Source: Verrucomicrobiota bacterium (lineage in GTDB: Bacteria; Auribacterota; JABMQX01; JAFGEW01). Taken from it: DNA of 64,000 bases. A program made the translations under genes and the position numbers. Below the pieces are notes generated by a model, which saw only the letters and a list, made by a program, of their open reading frames with translations, had not been told where the DNA came from and made no database searches. Within the stretch, counting starts at the first letter, position 1. The number at the start of each line of letters is the position of its first letter. This document shows, in pieces, positions 1-8,583 of this stretch. The stretch is from the NCBI GenBank assembly GCA_016931415.1, contig JAFGEW010000132.1, positions 62,001 through 126,000 on the forward strand, given 5' to 3'.

Positions 1-1
1 T

Positions 2-1759
2 AAGGCCATCCTCGCCGCCGGGTACAAGACCCCTGAGACCGAGAAGCGTGGGTGGCTTCCGCCGGTCAAGGCGGGCGAGTTCCGCAATCCCGTCGTCCTG
101 CGCGCGCTGAGCGAAACACGGAAGGTCGCTAACGCCATCGTCCGCGAGTACGGCAAGCCGTCGCGTATCGTCGTGGAGCTGGCGAGGGAGACGCGCGGCA
201 CGATGAGAAGCAGGCAGGAACGCCTCTCGCAGAACCGCCAACTCGAGGCCTACCACAAGACCATTAGCGCAGACTTGGCGGCGCAAGGCATCAAGCCATC
301 GCACAATCTGGTCGAGAAATACAAGCTCGCCGACGAGTGCGAGTGGGTCTGCCCTTATACGGGACGGTCTATCGCCTTCCACCAGCTCTTCGGCGCGACC
401 CCCGAGTTCGACGTGGAGCACATCATCCCGTACAGGCGCAGTCTCGACAACAGCTTCATGAACAAGACGTTGTGCGCCAAGAGCGAGAACCAGCGCAAGA
501 ACAACCGGACGCCTTACGAGGCCTACCACGGCACGGCGCAGTACGAGGAGATCCTCGTCCGGATCAGCAAGGTTAGGCTCCCATACGAGAAGCAACGACG
601 GTTCACGATAAAGGAGCTGCCCGAGGACTTCGCGAACAGGCAGCTTGTGGACACGAGCTACGCGGCACGCTCTTGCGTCGACTATCTGCGCCAGCTTGGG
701 GTACCCGTGGACACAACGCGCGGCCAGATCACGGCCGAGCTGCGATGGCAGTGGGGCCTCAACAGCATTCTCGGCGACGACGAGGCAGTGAAGGCGCGCG
801 ACGACCACCGCCACCATGCCGTGGACGCCGTGGTGATCGCACTCACCACAAAGAAGCACATCAACAACCTGAGGCGCAGGTACGAGTTCGGACGCGAGGA
901 GCGGTTCCCTGCGCCGTGGGAGGACACAGGTGCGTCGAAAGAAGCGTTTCGGCAGATCGTGCGGGCGTCCGCTGAGGCGATCAACGTCTCGCACCGGCCA
1001 TGGCGCAAGCTTCAGGGCCGGTTCAACGAGGAGACCAACTACGGGGCCGTCGACGTCCAGAAGGGCGAGTACGTCTACCGCGTTCCGCTCAAAGGCATTA
1101 CCCCCTCCAAGGCGGCCGACATCCTTGATCCGGCCATCAGGCAGCTCGTCTGCCAACGGCTGAAGCAGCATGGCGTGGAAGGAGGGAAAGCCGCACCCGC
1201 TGCCGTCTTCAGCGACGAGAACCCGCTCTACATGCCGGCTCGCCCGGGACGCAAGGCTCCACGCATCGACTCGGTCCGCATTCGTGAGAATGCCACCACC
1301 ATGATGCCGGTGCACGACGAGACCGGCAGGGCGTATCGTTACGTCAAGCCGGGCAACAACCATCACATCGCCATCTTCGAGTACACCGATGAGAAAGGGA
1401 AGCTGCGCCGGTGCAAGGAGGTCGTGACGCGATTCGAGGCAGCCCGACGCAAGTTGGCCGGGGAGCCGGTCGTGCGACGCACGCATCCGGAGCATCCCGA
1501 GGCCAGGTTCCTCATGTGGCTCTGCAACGACGACATGCTCTTGATCGAGAAGCACGGAACAAAGCGGCTCTACCGCGTGCAGAAGATGTCGGATGGTCCA
1601 GGCCAGGAATCCGTGAACATCATGTTCCGCGCTCATACAGCCACGAGACTCGATGACCCTCAGGCTGCTGAGAGCATCCGATCGTTGGGTCCTCGTACGT
1701 TCAGCGCCCAGAAGGTCACCGTGGACCTCTTGGGTCGGATCCACCCGTGCAATGATTAA
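2..1759 (+). CDS. cas9: Cas9 endonuclease, type II-C (3' part only)
   Basis: RNA-guided DNA endonuclease of a type II CRISPR system. The frame is open from base 2 and the 5' end lies outside the window, so 585 C-terminal residues are visible. The bridge into RuvC-II (RIVVELARE) puts the catalytic Glu near partial residue 59. HNH follows with a CPYTG lead-in, DVEHIIPY (catalytic His near residue 140) and SENQRKNNRTPYEAY, closely resembling the corresponding motif of Neisseria Cas9. RuvC-III reads DDHRHHAVDAVVIAL. The remaining ~300 residues correspond to the wedge/PAM-interacting region. All visible catalytic residues are intact, so the nuclease looks active. The gene overlaps cas1 by 8 bp. 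No cas4 or csn2 follows, which with the small-Cas9 motif style indicates II-C. PAM specificity cannot be read from sequence. Confidence 0.97.
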   Translation, partial: KAILAAGYKTPETEKRGWLPPVKAGEFRNPVVLRALSETRKVANAIVREYGKPSRIVVELARETRGTMRSRQERLSQNRQLEAYHKTISADLAAQGIKPSHNLVEKYKLADECEWVCPYTGRSIAFHQLFGATPEFDVEHIIPYRRSLDNSFMNKTLCAKSENQRKNNRTPYEAYHGTAQYEEILVRISKVRLPYEKQRRFTIKELPEDFANRQLVDTSYAARSCVDYLRQLGVPVDTTRGQITAELRWQWGLNSILGDDEAVKARDDHRHHAVDAVVIALTTKKHINNLRRRYEFGREERFPAPWEDTGASKEAFRQIVRASAEAINVSHRPWRKLQGRFNEETNYGAVDVQKGEYVYRVPLKGITPSKAADILDPAIRQLVCQRLKQHGVEGGKAAPAAVFSDENPLYMPARPGRKAPRIDSVRIRENATTMMPVHDETGRAYRYVKPGNNHHIAIFEYTDEKGKLRRCKEVVTRFEAARRKLAGEPVVRRTHPEHPEARFLMWLCNDDMLLIEKHGTKRLYRVQKMSDGPGQESVNIMFRAHTATRLDDPQAAESIRSLGPRTFSAQKVTVDLLGRIHPCND

Positions 1760-2639
1760 GCGGACGATTGAGGTATCGGGGCCGGAGGCGTCGCTTTCAC
1801 TGCGCGACGGGCAGATCATCGTCAAGCGAGGCGACGAGCAGGTCGGTACGTTCAGCGCCGAGGATGTCGGCATGCTCATCGTGGACACGCCAACGGCGCG
1901 CTACACGCACGGGACGCTGATCGAGCTGCTGGAGCACGGTGCGGTCGTGGTGCTGTGCGGCAGCGATCACCTCCCCACCGCGTTCGTTGCCTCGTGCACG
2001 GGCAACACACTGCAGACCGAACGGCTCGCCGCCCAGCTCGGAGCTACGCGGCCACTCAAGAAGCGGCTCTGGCGGCAGGTCGTCCAGCAGAAGGTGCGCA
2101 ACCAGGCCGCCAACCTGCCGGAGGGATCAGAGGAGCGGGGCGACCTCCTCGATCTCGTGAAGCGGGTGCGCTCGGGCGACCCTGACAACGTCGAGGCACA
2201 GGCGGCGCGCCTGTACTGGCGGCGTTGGCTGCCAACAGAAGGCTTTCGCCGCGGCGAGCAAAGCGAAGCCCCGAACAACTTCCTCAACTACGGGTACGCC
2301 GTGCTGCGGGCGGCGGTGGCCCGCGCAATCTCCGGTGCCGGGCTGCATCCCTCGGTCGGCATCCACCACCACAATCGGTACGACGCCTTCTGCTTGGCCG
2401 ACGACCTGGTCGAGCCGCTTCGGCCCCTGGTGGATCGGGCCGCGCGCGACATCTTTTTGGAGGGACATGAGGAGATCAACAAGGAGACCAAGACACGGCT
2501 GCTGGCGCTGCTGCTCGAGCCCGTGCTCCTGGCCGGTGCACAGGGGCCGCTCTTTGTGCACCTGGAGCGGATGTTGGCATCACTTGTGCGGTGCTATGCG
2601 GGCGAAACGGCCAAACTCGACATTCCTTCGCTGGCATGA
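1752..2639 (+). CDS. cas1: Cas1 integrase, type II
   Basis: Spacer-acquisition integrase that works as a complex with Cas2. The chosen ATG gives 295 aa, a normal type II Cas1 length, and overlaps the end of cas9 by 8 bp, implying translational coupling; an in-frame extension to 1653 would only read through cas9. The N-terminal beta domain is followed by the helical catalytic domain with the metal ligands visible: Glu in DNVEAQAARLYW (about residue 149), His in VGIHHHNRYDAF and Asp in LADDLVEPLRP. An intact Cas1 implies the system can, or recently could, acquire spacers. Confidence 0.97.
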   Translation: MIKRTIEVSGPEASLSLRDGQIIVKRGDEQVGTFSAEDVGMLIVDTPTARYTHGTLIELLEHGAVVVLCGSDHLPTAFVASCTGNTLQTERLAAQLGATRPLKKRLWRQVVQQKVRNQAANLPEGSEERGDLLDLVKRVRSGDPDNVEAQAARLYWRRWLPTEGFRRGEQSEAPNNFLNYGYAVLRAAVARAISGAGLHPSVGIHHHNRYDAFCLADDLVEPLRPLVDRAARDIFLEGHEEINKETKTRLLALLLEPVLLAGAQGPLFVHLERMLASLVRCYAGETAKLDIPSLA

Positions 2640-2965
2640 TCAGAAGCCCGTACCGCATCATGTGGCTGCTCGCGATGTTCGACCTCCCGACGCTCAAGCC
2701 CGAGGAGCGCAAGGAGTACCAACGTTTCCATAAGTTCCTGATACAGGACGGCTTCACCATGATGCAGTACTCTGTGTACATGCGCTACTGCTCCAGCCCT
2801 GAGAATGCCGAGGCCCACAAGCGCCGCATCGAGGCGCACATACCCCCCGAGGGCGAGGTGCGCGTGCTGGAACTGACCAGCAAGCAGTTCGAGCGAATGC
2901 GTATCTTCTATGGAAAACTGCGCAAAGAGCCGGAAAAAGAAGTGCCCCAACTGGCCTTCTTCTGA
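2636..2965 (+). CDS. cas2: Cas2, type II
   Basis: Small ferredoxin-fold protein that bridges Cas1 dimers during spacer integration. The start codon at 2636 overlaps the cas1 stop in an ATGA junction, giving 109 aa. The first strand ends in the conserved Asp (WLLAMFDLPTLKPEER), followed by FHKFLIQDGFTMMQYSVY, typical of type II Cas2. The gene ends 48 bp before the first CRISPR repeat, leaving little room for a long leader or a tracrRNA between them. Confidence 0.96.
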   Translation: MIRSPYRIMWLLAMFDLPTLKPEERKEYQRFHKFLIQDGFTMMQYSVYMRYCSSPENAEAHKRRIEAHIPPEGEVRVLELTSKQFERMRIFYGKLRKEPEKEVPQLAFF

Positions 2966-3013
2966 GGCCATATTGAGGCATGTCTCTGACCGCCAGCAGC
3001 TTACGCGCCCACC

Positions 3014-4369
3014 ATTATAGCACTTCCGAATCTGCGGTCAACCCACAACAGGAATCCCGTGGAACGTCGCGGCGGGGGAATTATAGCACTTCCGAATCTG
3101 CGGTCAACCCACAACATCAAGCCTCATGCCGTCCCCAAGGCCGAGATTATAGCACTTCCGAATCTGCGGTCAACCCACAACATAGAGCCGAACCGCTGCT
3201 CGCTGTCTGATATTATAGCACTTCCGAATCTGCGGTCAACCCACAACCGGTGGGAGTGCGGCGTGGTACGGCCTACCATTATAGCACTTCCGAATCTGCG
3301 GTCAACCCACAACCTTGCTCACGCTCTCATCGTCAATGGCTGCATTATAGCACTTCCGAATCTGCGGTCAACCCACAACCTATATCCCCGGAGTGCCATC
3401 GCCGCTATTATTATAGCACTTCCGAATCTGCGGTCAACCCACAACATTGCGTACAAGGCCATCGCTGAGGAACTCATTATAGCACTTCCGAATCTGCGGT
3501 CAACCCACAACTCGGGCGCAACAGTGGAGGATCGAAGACAAATTATAGCACTTCCGAATCTGCGGTCAACCCACAACGCGTTAGCTGTGGGTGCGCTCTG
3601 GGGGCAGATTATAGCACTTCCGAATCTGCGGTCAACCCACAACCACGTCTGTCCCCTACACGGAGGCGGGGTGATTATAGCACTTCCGAATCTGCGGTCA
3701 ACCCACAACATATCGCACAAGATCAGCCTCGTGGCCGAAATTATAGCACTTCCGAATCTGCGGTCAACCCACAACTGCGGGGCCGCGCTCCCTGTCACCG
3801 GACCAATTATAGCACTTCCGAATCTGCGGTCAACCCACAACCGCAACGGGCGCAAGTTCATCGGCATCGAGATTATAGCACTTCCGAATCTGCGGTCAAC
3901 CCACAACCAGAATGTAGGCAAGCGTGGTCTTGCCCGTATTATAGCACTTCCGAATCTGCGGTCAACCCACAACCCGACACCCGCTACTGCCGCGCCGCTA
4001 TCGATTATAGCACTTCCGAATCTGCGGTCAACCCACAACTAGAGCGCGCCGGTCCATGCGAGTTGGACGATTATAGCACTTCCGAATCTGCGGTCAACCC
4101 ACAACATAATCCGCGATCCACCAGCGTACTCTGACATTATAGCACTTCCGAATCTGCGGTCAACCCACAACCAACATACCTATGTCGTGCTCACCAAGCG
4201 CATTATAGCACTTCCGAATCTGCGGTCAACCCACAACGGGCGCATGGAGGGCTGAACGATGAAAGAGATTATAGCACTTCCGAATCTGCGGTCAACCCAC
4301 AACGGTCCGCCTCCGCATCATTTCCGGTCCGCAATTATAGCACTTCCGAATCTGCGGTCAACCCACGAT
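3014..4369 (-). CRISPR. CRISPR array, 21 repeats x 36 bp, 20 spacers x 30 bp
   Basis: Repeats start at 3014 and recur with a 66-bp period to the last copy at 4334-4369. Read on the minus strand each begins GTTGTGGGTTGACC and ends AAGTGCTATAAT, the GTTGT...ATAAT/ACAAT form typical of type II-C repeats, so crRNAs are encoded on the minus strand, opposite to the cas genes. The repeats I compared are identical except the outermost (4334-4369), which has two changes at its right-hand end (ATC replaces GTT at the minus-strand 5' end). That degeneracy marks 4369 as the old end and the cas2 side as the likely acquisition end. No spacer matches other sequence in the window that I noticed. Confidence 0.98.
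4334..4369 (-). promoter_or_regulatory. sigma70-like promoter inside the CRISPR repeat (outermost copy; same in all 21)
   Basis: On the minus strand this repeat contains TTGACC (plus 4356-4361, 5/6 match to the -35 consensus), a 16-bp gap, then TATAAT (plus 4334-4339, a perfect -10) preceded by TG-C, forming an extended -10 (TGCTATAAT). The same elements sit at offsets +22..+27 and +0..+5 of every repeat start. Transcription would begin about 6-7 nt into the adjoining 30-bp spacer, leaving a guide of about 24 nt, as known for Neisseria meningitidis type II-C, where repeats carry an extended -10. The two mutations in this terminal copy leave both elements untouched. Confidence 0.75.
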
Positions 4370-4423
4370 TGCGACAGAGAGTCGAAGGGAGAGAGCGGAG
4401 CCGCGGTAGCTCTCGATCGCTGG

Positions 4424-6172
4424 TCAAGACGCAGGGGCCGCCGGGTCGAGGTAGAGGTAATAGGGTTCGTTCTCTTTGAGGGCGTAGAAGGGACGGAGGA
4501 GGATGTTGGGGTCGGTGCGCAGGCGGTAGGTGAGCGGCTCGCCGGGGCTGGGGACAAGGGCCTTGGCGAGGTTCTTGAGGTCGATCCTGTCTGCCGGGTT
4601 GCCGTCGAGGGAGCGGACGGCCATGACGACGGGGCCGTAGCAGATGGCGGTGGGATAGCCCCGCGCAGCGTCGAGGCTTTCGGCGCGGAAGCGCATGGGG
4701 AGTGTGACGATGAGCGTGTCGCCCGCGCGCCACTGGCGGTGGAAGCAGACCCAGTGCCCCACGCCTACTCTCGCCTCGACGGGCTTGCCGTTGATCGTGG
4801 CCGACATGCCGCCCGCCAGCCAGCCGGGGGCGCGCAGGTTGAGTCCGAACTGCGCCGGCTTCTCGATCGAGACCGTGAACTCGACCGTTTCTTCCTCGGG
4901 GAATCGCGTGCGCTGGGTGACGGTGATTGTCCGGTCCGCGTGCTTCCATTCGACGGTCGAGGGGGCGTAGAGGTTGACGTAGAGGTTTTCGGCGTCTCTG
5001 AAGTAGATGAGGTCGTGGTAGGCGGCGACGGCCATGGGGCGCGAGCCGGAGCAGCACGACCAGCCGGAATCGTAGAGCACCTTGCGCGCGCCGGCGGGGT
5101 TGTAGTCGGCGTAGTAGAACACGCGGCCATCGGCGGCGTTGGGCAGCGAGGCGCCGATGCAGTTATACAGGATACGTTCGGCCCAGTCGCCGTAGCGGGC
5201 GTCGCCCGTGAAGAGGATGAGGTAGCGGCTCAGCTTGAACGCGGCCCACGAGCAGCACTGGGTCTCGACGGTGTTGTGGGTCTCTGCGAGAAGGCGGAGC
5301 ATTTCGGCGCGGGGCGCGAGCAGCTCGTTGGGGCCATAGCCGCCGGTGGCGAACCACTGGTGCTGCCTCAGGTACTCGTACGCATTCGTGAGCACGTCGA
5401 GGTAGCGTTTCTCGCCTTTGACCGCATAGGCCATCGCCGCGCCGCTCAGGGTATTGACGTGGCTGTAGGCGTGGTAGGCGGACTGGCATTCGCCGCTGGC
5501 GCGTGTCGCGTCGTTGACGCGCGGGGCGAAGATGTCCTTGTTTCCGGCGTAGAGGTTCCAGTACTCGGTATATTCCCAGACTTCGGCGAAGTCGCGGTAG
5601 CGCGCGTCGCCGGTGGCGAGATAGGCGCGGTAGAGGTTCTCGCTGAGCGTGTACCACTCGGACCACGGGGCGCGGGGGCCGGCGCCGTCGGCGTTGGCGT
5701 AATCGCGAATGCGATTCAGGTTTCTCTCGGCCCAGTCCGTGATGCGCGCGAGGGCGGCGGGGGCCTCGGGGTTGGCGCAGTAGGCGATCATGTCGACGAG
5801 GCCGCCGACGAGCTTGTCGTAGTTGTACGTGGCGCTCGCGGGGTGGAGCGAGTAGAACGGGTAGCCGTCGGGCCCGATGCACAAGGCCCATTCGTGGAGG
5901 AGGGCGTCGGCCTTGGCTTTGCACGCCGGGTCGCCGGTGGCGGCGTACATGCGGGCGAGGCCGGAGAGGAACTGGCCGAAGATGTTGCCGCAGTCCTTGC
6001 TGTACCAGCCGCCGAGCTCGACGCCGGGCGCCGGCCTGCCTGCGCGCTCGCGGAAGCCCTTGAGCAGATCGTCGTTGGGGACGTGAAGGTAGAAGTCGCG
6101 CGTCTGGTCGAACTGGCGGCGCAGTATGCCGCCGTCGAGCCGGACGCCGCGATAGTCGAACGCTTCCAACAT
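4424..6172 (-). CDS. GH127 beta-L-arabinofuranosidase-like glycosidase (DUF1680)
   Basis: Glycoside hydrolase of the GH127 (alpha/alpha)6-barrel family, which removes beta-L-arabinofuranose from plant glycans; the exact substrate is unknown. The start at 6172 is chosen because AGGAGG lies 5 nt upstream; an ATG at 6205 adds 11 unlikely residues. The 582-aa length suits the family. The catalytic signature is present: ETQCCSWA near residue 303 (catalytic Glu plus zinc-ligand Cys) and GWSCCSGS near residue 370 (paired Cys). The barrel begins with LDGGILRRQFDQTRD, and the last ~150 residues form beta-sandwich accessory domains. No signal peptide is apparent, suggesting a cytoplasmic enzyme acting on imported oligosaccharides. 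It stands alone, tail-to-tail with the cas operon, 54 bp from the array. Confidence 0.88.
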   Translation of the reverse strand: MLEAFDYRGVRLDGGILRRQFDQTRDFYLHVPNDDLLKGFRERAGRPAPGVELGGWYSKDCGNIFGQFLSGLARMYAATGDPACKAKADALLHEWALCIGPDGYPFYSLHPASATYNYDKLVGGLVDMIAYCANPEAPAALARITDWAERNLNRIRDYANADGAGPRAPWSEWYTLSENLYRAYLATGDARYRDFAEVWEYTEYWNLYAGNKDIFAPRVNDATRASGECQSAYHAYSHVNTLSGAAMAYAVKGEKRYLDVLTNAYEYLRQHQWFATGGYGPNELLAPRAEMLRLLAETHNTVETQCCSWAAFKLSRYLILFTGDARYGDWAERILYNCIGASLPNAADGRVFYYADYNPAGARKVLYDSGWSCCSGSRPMAVAAYHDLIYFRDAENLYVNLYAPSTVEWKHADRTITVTQRTRFPEEETVEFTVSIEKPAQFGLNLRAPGWLAGGMSATINGKPVEARVGVGHWVCFHRQWRAGDTLIVTLPMRFRAESLDAARGYPTAICYGPVVMAVRSLDGNPADRIDLKNLAKALVPSPGEPLTYRLRTDPNILLRPFYALKENEPYYLYLDPAAPAS

Positions 6173-6318
6173 CCTTCCCTCCTCGTCTGAAAACAGGACA
6201 GGCACCTGTTCTCACCAGGGGGATGGTAGCACGTCGGGGTTGGGCGTCAACGGCGAGGTCTCGATGCCGTGTGGGGGGGGGCTTGGTCAAGGCGCGCGCG
6301 GTTCGGCGCGTGCAGGCA

Positions 6319-6717
6319 TCACATGGCGGAGTCGGAGTGGCGTTCGGGGGTGAGGTGGAGGGCCTTGTCGATGAAGACGGTGATGGTGTAGTGGACGCCG
6401 GCGTTGTCGGAGCCGAGGTGGACGGCGGAGGCGTCGGGGGCTTCGGTGATGGCGATGTTGCGGACCTGGCCGACGAGCTGCCAGCCGTCGCCGGAGGCGG
6501 CATCCCACACGCCGAGGGCGATGCGCGGGTTGAGGCGGACGTTGTCGATGGTGTGAACACAGCAGAAGCCGCCGAGGAGCGCGATGGTGTCGTCGGGCAT
6601 GTCGAGCGTGGACGAGAGGGCGAGATGCGGCAGGCCGTTGGTGTCGCAGGAGGCGACCCAGACGTAGCCGCCGGTTCTGCGCGCGCAGGCGAGGACGTGT
6701 CTGGCGAGGTTTTTCAT
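6319..6717 (-). CDS. Pyridoxamine 5'-phosphate oxidase-like FMN-binding protein
   Basis: A 132-aa split-barrel flavoprotein of the PNPOx-like superfamily. Supporting features are the N-terminal helix MKNLARHVLACAR, the strand-turn GGYVWVASCDTNGLPHLA, the second strand LSSTLDMPDDTIALLGGF and the later ALGVWDAASGDGWQLVGQVRNI, which follow the family strand order. The substrate is unknown; such proteins bind FMN or F420 and reduce small molecules, and some only sense. It is divergent from any metabolic partner in the window and is followed upstream by a repeat field. Confidence 0.65.
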   Translation of the reverse strand: MKNLARHVLACARRTGGYVWVASCDTNGLPHLALSSTLDMPDDTIALLGGFCCVHTIDNVRLNPRIALGVWDAASGDGWQLVGQVRNIAITEAPDASAVHLGSDNAGVHYTITVFIDKALHLTPERHSDSAM

Positions 6718-6778
6718 TGTGCGGGCTCCGTCAATGGCTCGTGAAGGGGCGCCGTGGTTGTCGTGTTGTGCGTCGTTT

Positions 6779-7245
6779 TATGGAAGCCCTTCAGGCTAGG
6801 GTTTGTTCCGTCGTCCATGTGACCCAGGGCGTTGCCCTGGGCTATCCTATGATGCCCCTTCGGGGCAATGTGACCCAGGGCGTTGCCCTGGGCTATCCTA
6901 TGATGCCCCTTCGGGGCAATGTGACCCAGGGCGTTGCCCTGGTCTATCCTATGATGGTGGCCCTTCGGGGCAACGGCGTCGGGCGTCTCGGCGCGACGGC
7001 GCGCGTTGGTGGTCTGTCGCTTCGTCGGGGCAGCGGCGGGGCCGGGGGGCCACGCCCTACATTCGGCCTCGGGCGGTGCTCTGGTGATTGTCCGTTGGTC
7101 TATGGAAGCCCTTCAGGCTAGGGTTTGTTCCGTCGTCCATGTGACCCAGGGCGTTGCCCTGGGCTATCCTATGGTGCCCCTTCGGGGCAATGTGACCCAG
7201 GAGGTTGCCCTGGGCTGTCCTATGGTGGCCCTTCGGGGCAGCGGC
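6779..7245. repeat. Cluster of five 51-bp hairpin repeats plus a 40-bp direct repeat
   Basis: Units start at 6819, 6870, 6921, 7141 and 7192, about 51 bp each. Each contains two small hairpins, CCAGGGCGTTGCCCTGG and GCCCCTTCGGGGC. A ~40-bp segment beginning TATGGAAGCCCTTCAGGC precedes both groups (6779 and 7099). The rest of the non-coding stretch up to 7665 carries degenerate GGCGTCGGGCGTCTCGGCGCG-like repetitions. No gene is supported between 6718 and 7665. Such hairpin arrays are common in planctomycete-type genomes; their role is unknown. Confidence 0.85.
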
Positions 7246-7665
7246 GTCGGGCGTCTCGGCGCGATGGCGCGCGCTGATTGTCTATCGCCCTTCGGGGCAG
7301 CGGCGTCGGGGGGTCTCGGCGCGACGGCGCGCGTTGGGGGTCTGTCGCTTTGTCGGGGCTGCGGCGTCGGGGTCTCGGCGCGGTGGCGCATCGGAGCGTC
7401 TTCTTGGGATGGGGTGCGGCGTTTCGAGGCGGTGTGGGCCAAGGTGGTGTTTCTTGCTCGCGTCGAGGAAACAGCGCTGGGCTGAGATGAAGGTTGACGG
7501 TGCTCGGGGCGGCACTAGAATGTCGGGGCGACAGGCTTGTGGGAATCCTCGACGAGGGCGAGCCGGGGCCTGTGAACTCGCGTGCGGCGGGCCGGTCTGC
7601 CTCTGGAAGACAGGCCGGGCGCGTTGGCCCGCAGATCGAGAAAGAACGGGACAGGTGTTGACCTG

Positions 7666-8583
7666 ATGGATCAGGAGAACGTGGCCAGTCTGAACGAGCC
7701 GGCCGCCGGTGTGGGCCGGGGCGGTCTGCCTCATACGCGGTATGAAGGCGGCCGGTCGCGTTTCCTCCCCTACCTCTCGCCGGTGCGGCTGGTTCGCAGC
7801 CTGTGGCGGCACCGGGCGCTGCTGCACCAGTTGAGCAAGTCGCGGTTCTCGGCGGGGCATCGCGAAGACGTTCTGGGCATGGCGTGGCTCGTGCTCGAGC
7901 CGCTGGCGCTGCTCGGGGTGTTTTCGGTCGTGTTCATCGTTATCTTCAAGGCGCCGTGGCCGGGGGCCGAGGACAAGCCGATCATGCGGGTGCTGTGCCT
8001 CTACGCGGGGATCGTGACGTACCAGATGTTCGCGCAGACGGTGAGCGCTGCGGCGGGCATGATCCGCAGCGCGCGCGGGTATGTGAAGCTCATGGTGTTT
8101 CCGACCGAGGTGCTGCCGGCGAGCGTGGTGGGCGGCATCCTCGTTCCGAGCGCGATCGGCTTTGCGCTGCTGCTCATCACGGCGACGCTGGGGGGAGTGA
8201 CGCCGACGTTGACGGCGTTGTGGCTGCCGGTGGTGCTCATTCCGATGTGGCTGCTGCTGCTGGGGCTTGTGTGGTTCCTGAGCGCGTTGTGCGTGTTCGT
8301 CCCCGACGTGCGGACGGTGACGGCGCTTGTCGCGCGGTTCATGTTCTTCCTCACGCCGATCGTGTATCCGCTCAACGCCGACCGTGTGCCGAACACGATG
8401 CGTTTCCTGCTTCGGCTCAATCCGCTCACGACGATTGTGGAGAACGTGCGGCGCGTGCTCATCTTCGGCCAGGGGCCTGAGTGGGGTTATCTTGCCGTGG
8501 TCACGCTTGGCGCGGCGCTCGTATGCCAGGTTGGGTTCGCGTCTTTCATGCGGTCGAAAAGGTGGTTCGCTGATGTCATCTGA
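7666..8583 (+). CDS. ABC-2 type polysaccharide/O-antigen export permease (Wzm-like)
   Basis: Integral membrane half of an ABC-2 exporter that moves undecaprenyl-linked polysaccharide out of the cytoplasm. From the ATG at 7666 it is 305 aa; an upstream start at 7582 would add a low-complexity Arg-rich stretch. Six hydrophobic segments are visible, and the region LGMAWLVLEPLALLGVFSVVF is the usual Wzm/KpsM entry. MFFLTPIVYPLN and LLRLNPLTTIVENVRRVLI near the C terminus match the family signature. Its 3' end overlaps the ATPase gene by 11 bp, so the two subunits are co-translated. Confidence 0.9.
   Translation: MDQENVASLNEPAAGVGRGGLPHTRYEGGRSRFLPYLSPVRLVRSLWRHRALLHQLSKSRFSAGHREDVLGMAWLVLEPLALLGVFSVVFIVIFKAPWPGAEDKPIMRVLCLYAGIVTYQMFAQTVSAAAGMIRSARGYVKLMVFPTEVLPASVVGGILVPSAIGFALLLITATLGGVTPTLTALWLPVVLIPMWLLLLGLVWFLSALCVFVPDVRTVTALVARFMFFLTPIVYPLNADRVPNTMRFLLRLNPLTTIVENVRRVLIFGQGPEWGYLAVVTLGAALVCQVGFASFMRSKRWFADVI

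Noticed and set aside
3059-4042. Long open frames through the array, encoding a repeated IIALPNLRSTHN peptide (and LWVDRRFGSAII on the other strand)
   Set aside because: They arise because the 66-bp repeat-spacer period is a multiple of three. Spacers give random residues and there is no ribosome site.
4370-4423. Possible tracrRNA between the array and the GH127 gene
   Set aside because: Only 54 bp, no anti-repeat complementary to the repeat and no T-run terminator.
4259-6190. 643-residue open frame on the plus strand opposite the GH127 gene
   Set aside because: Its Val/Gly/Glu-rich composition is that of an antisense frame in GC-rich DNA; the minus-strand protein has clear catalytic motifs.
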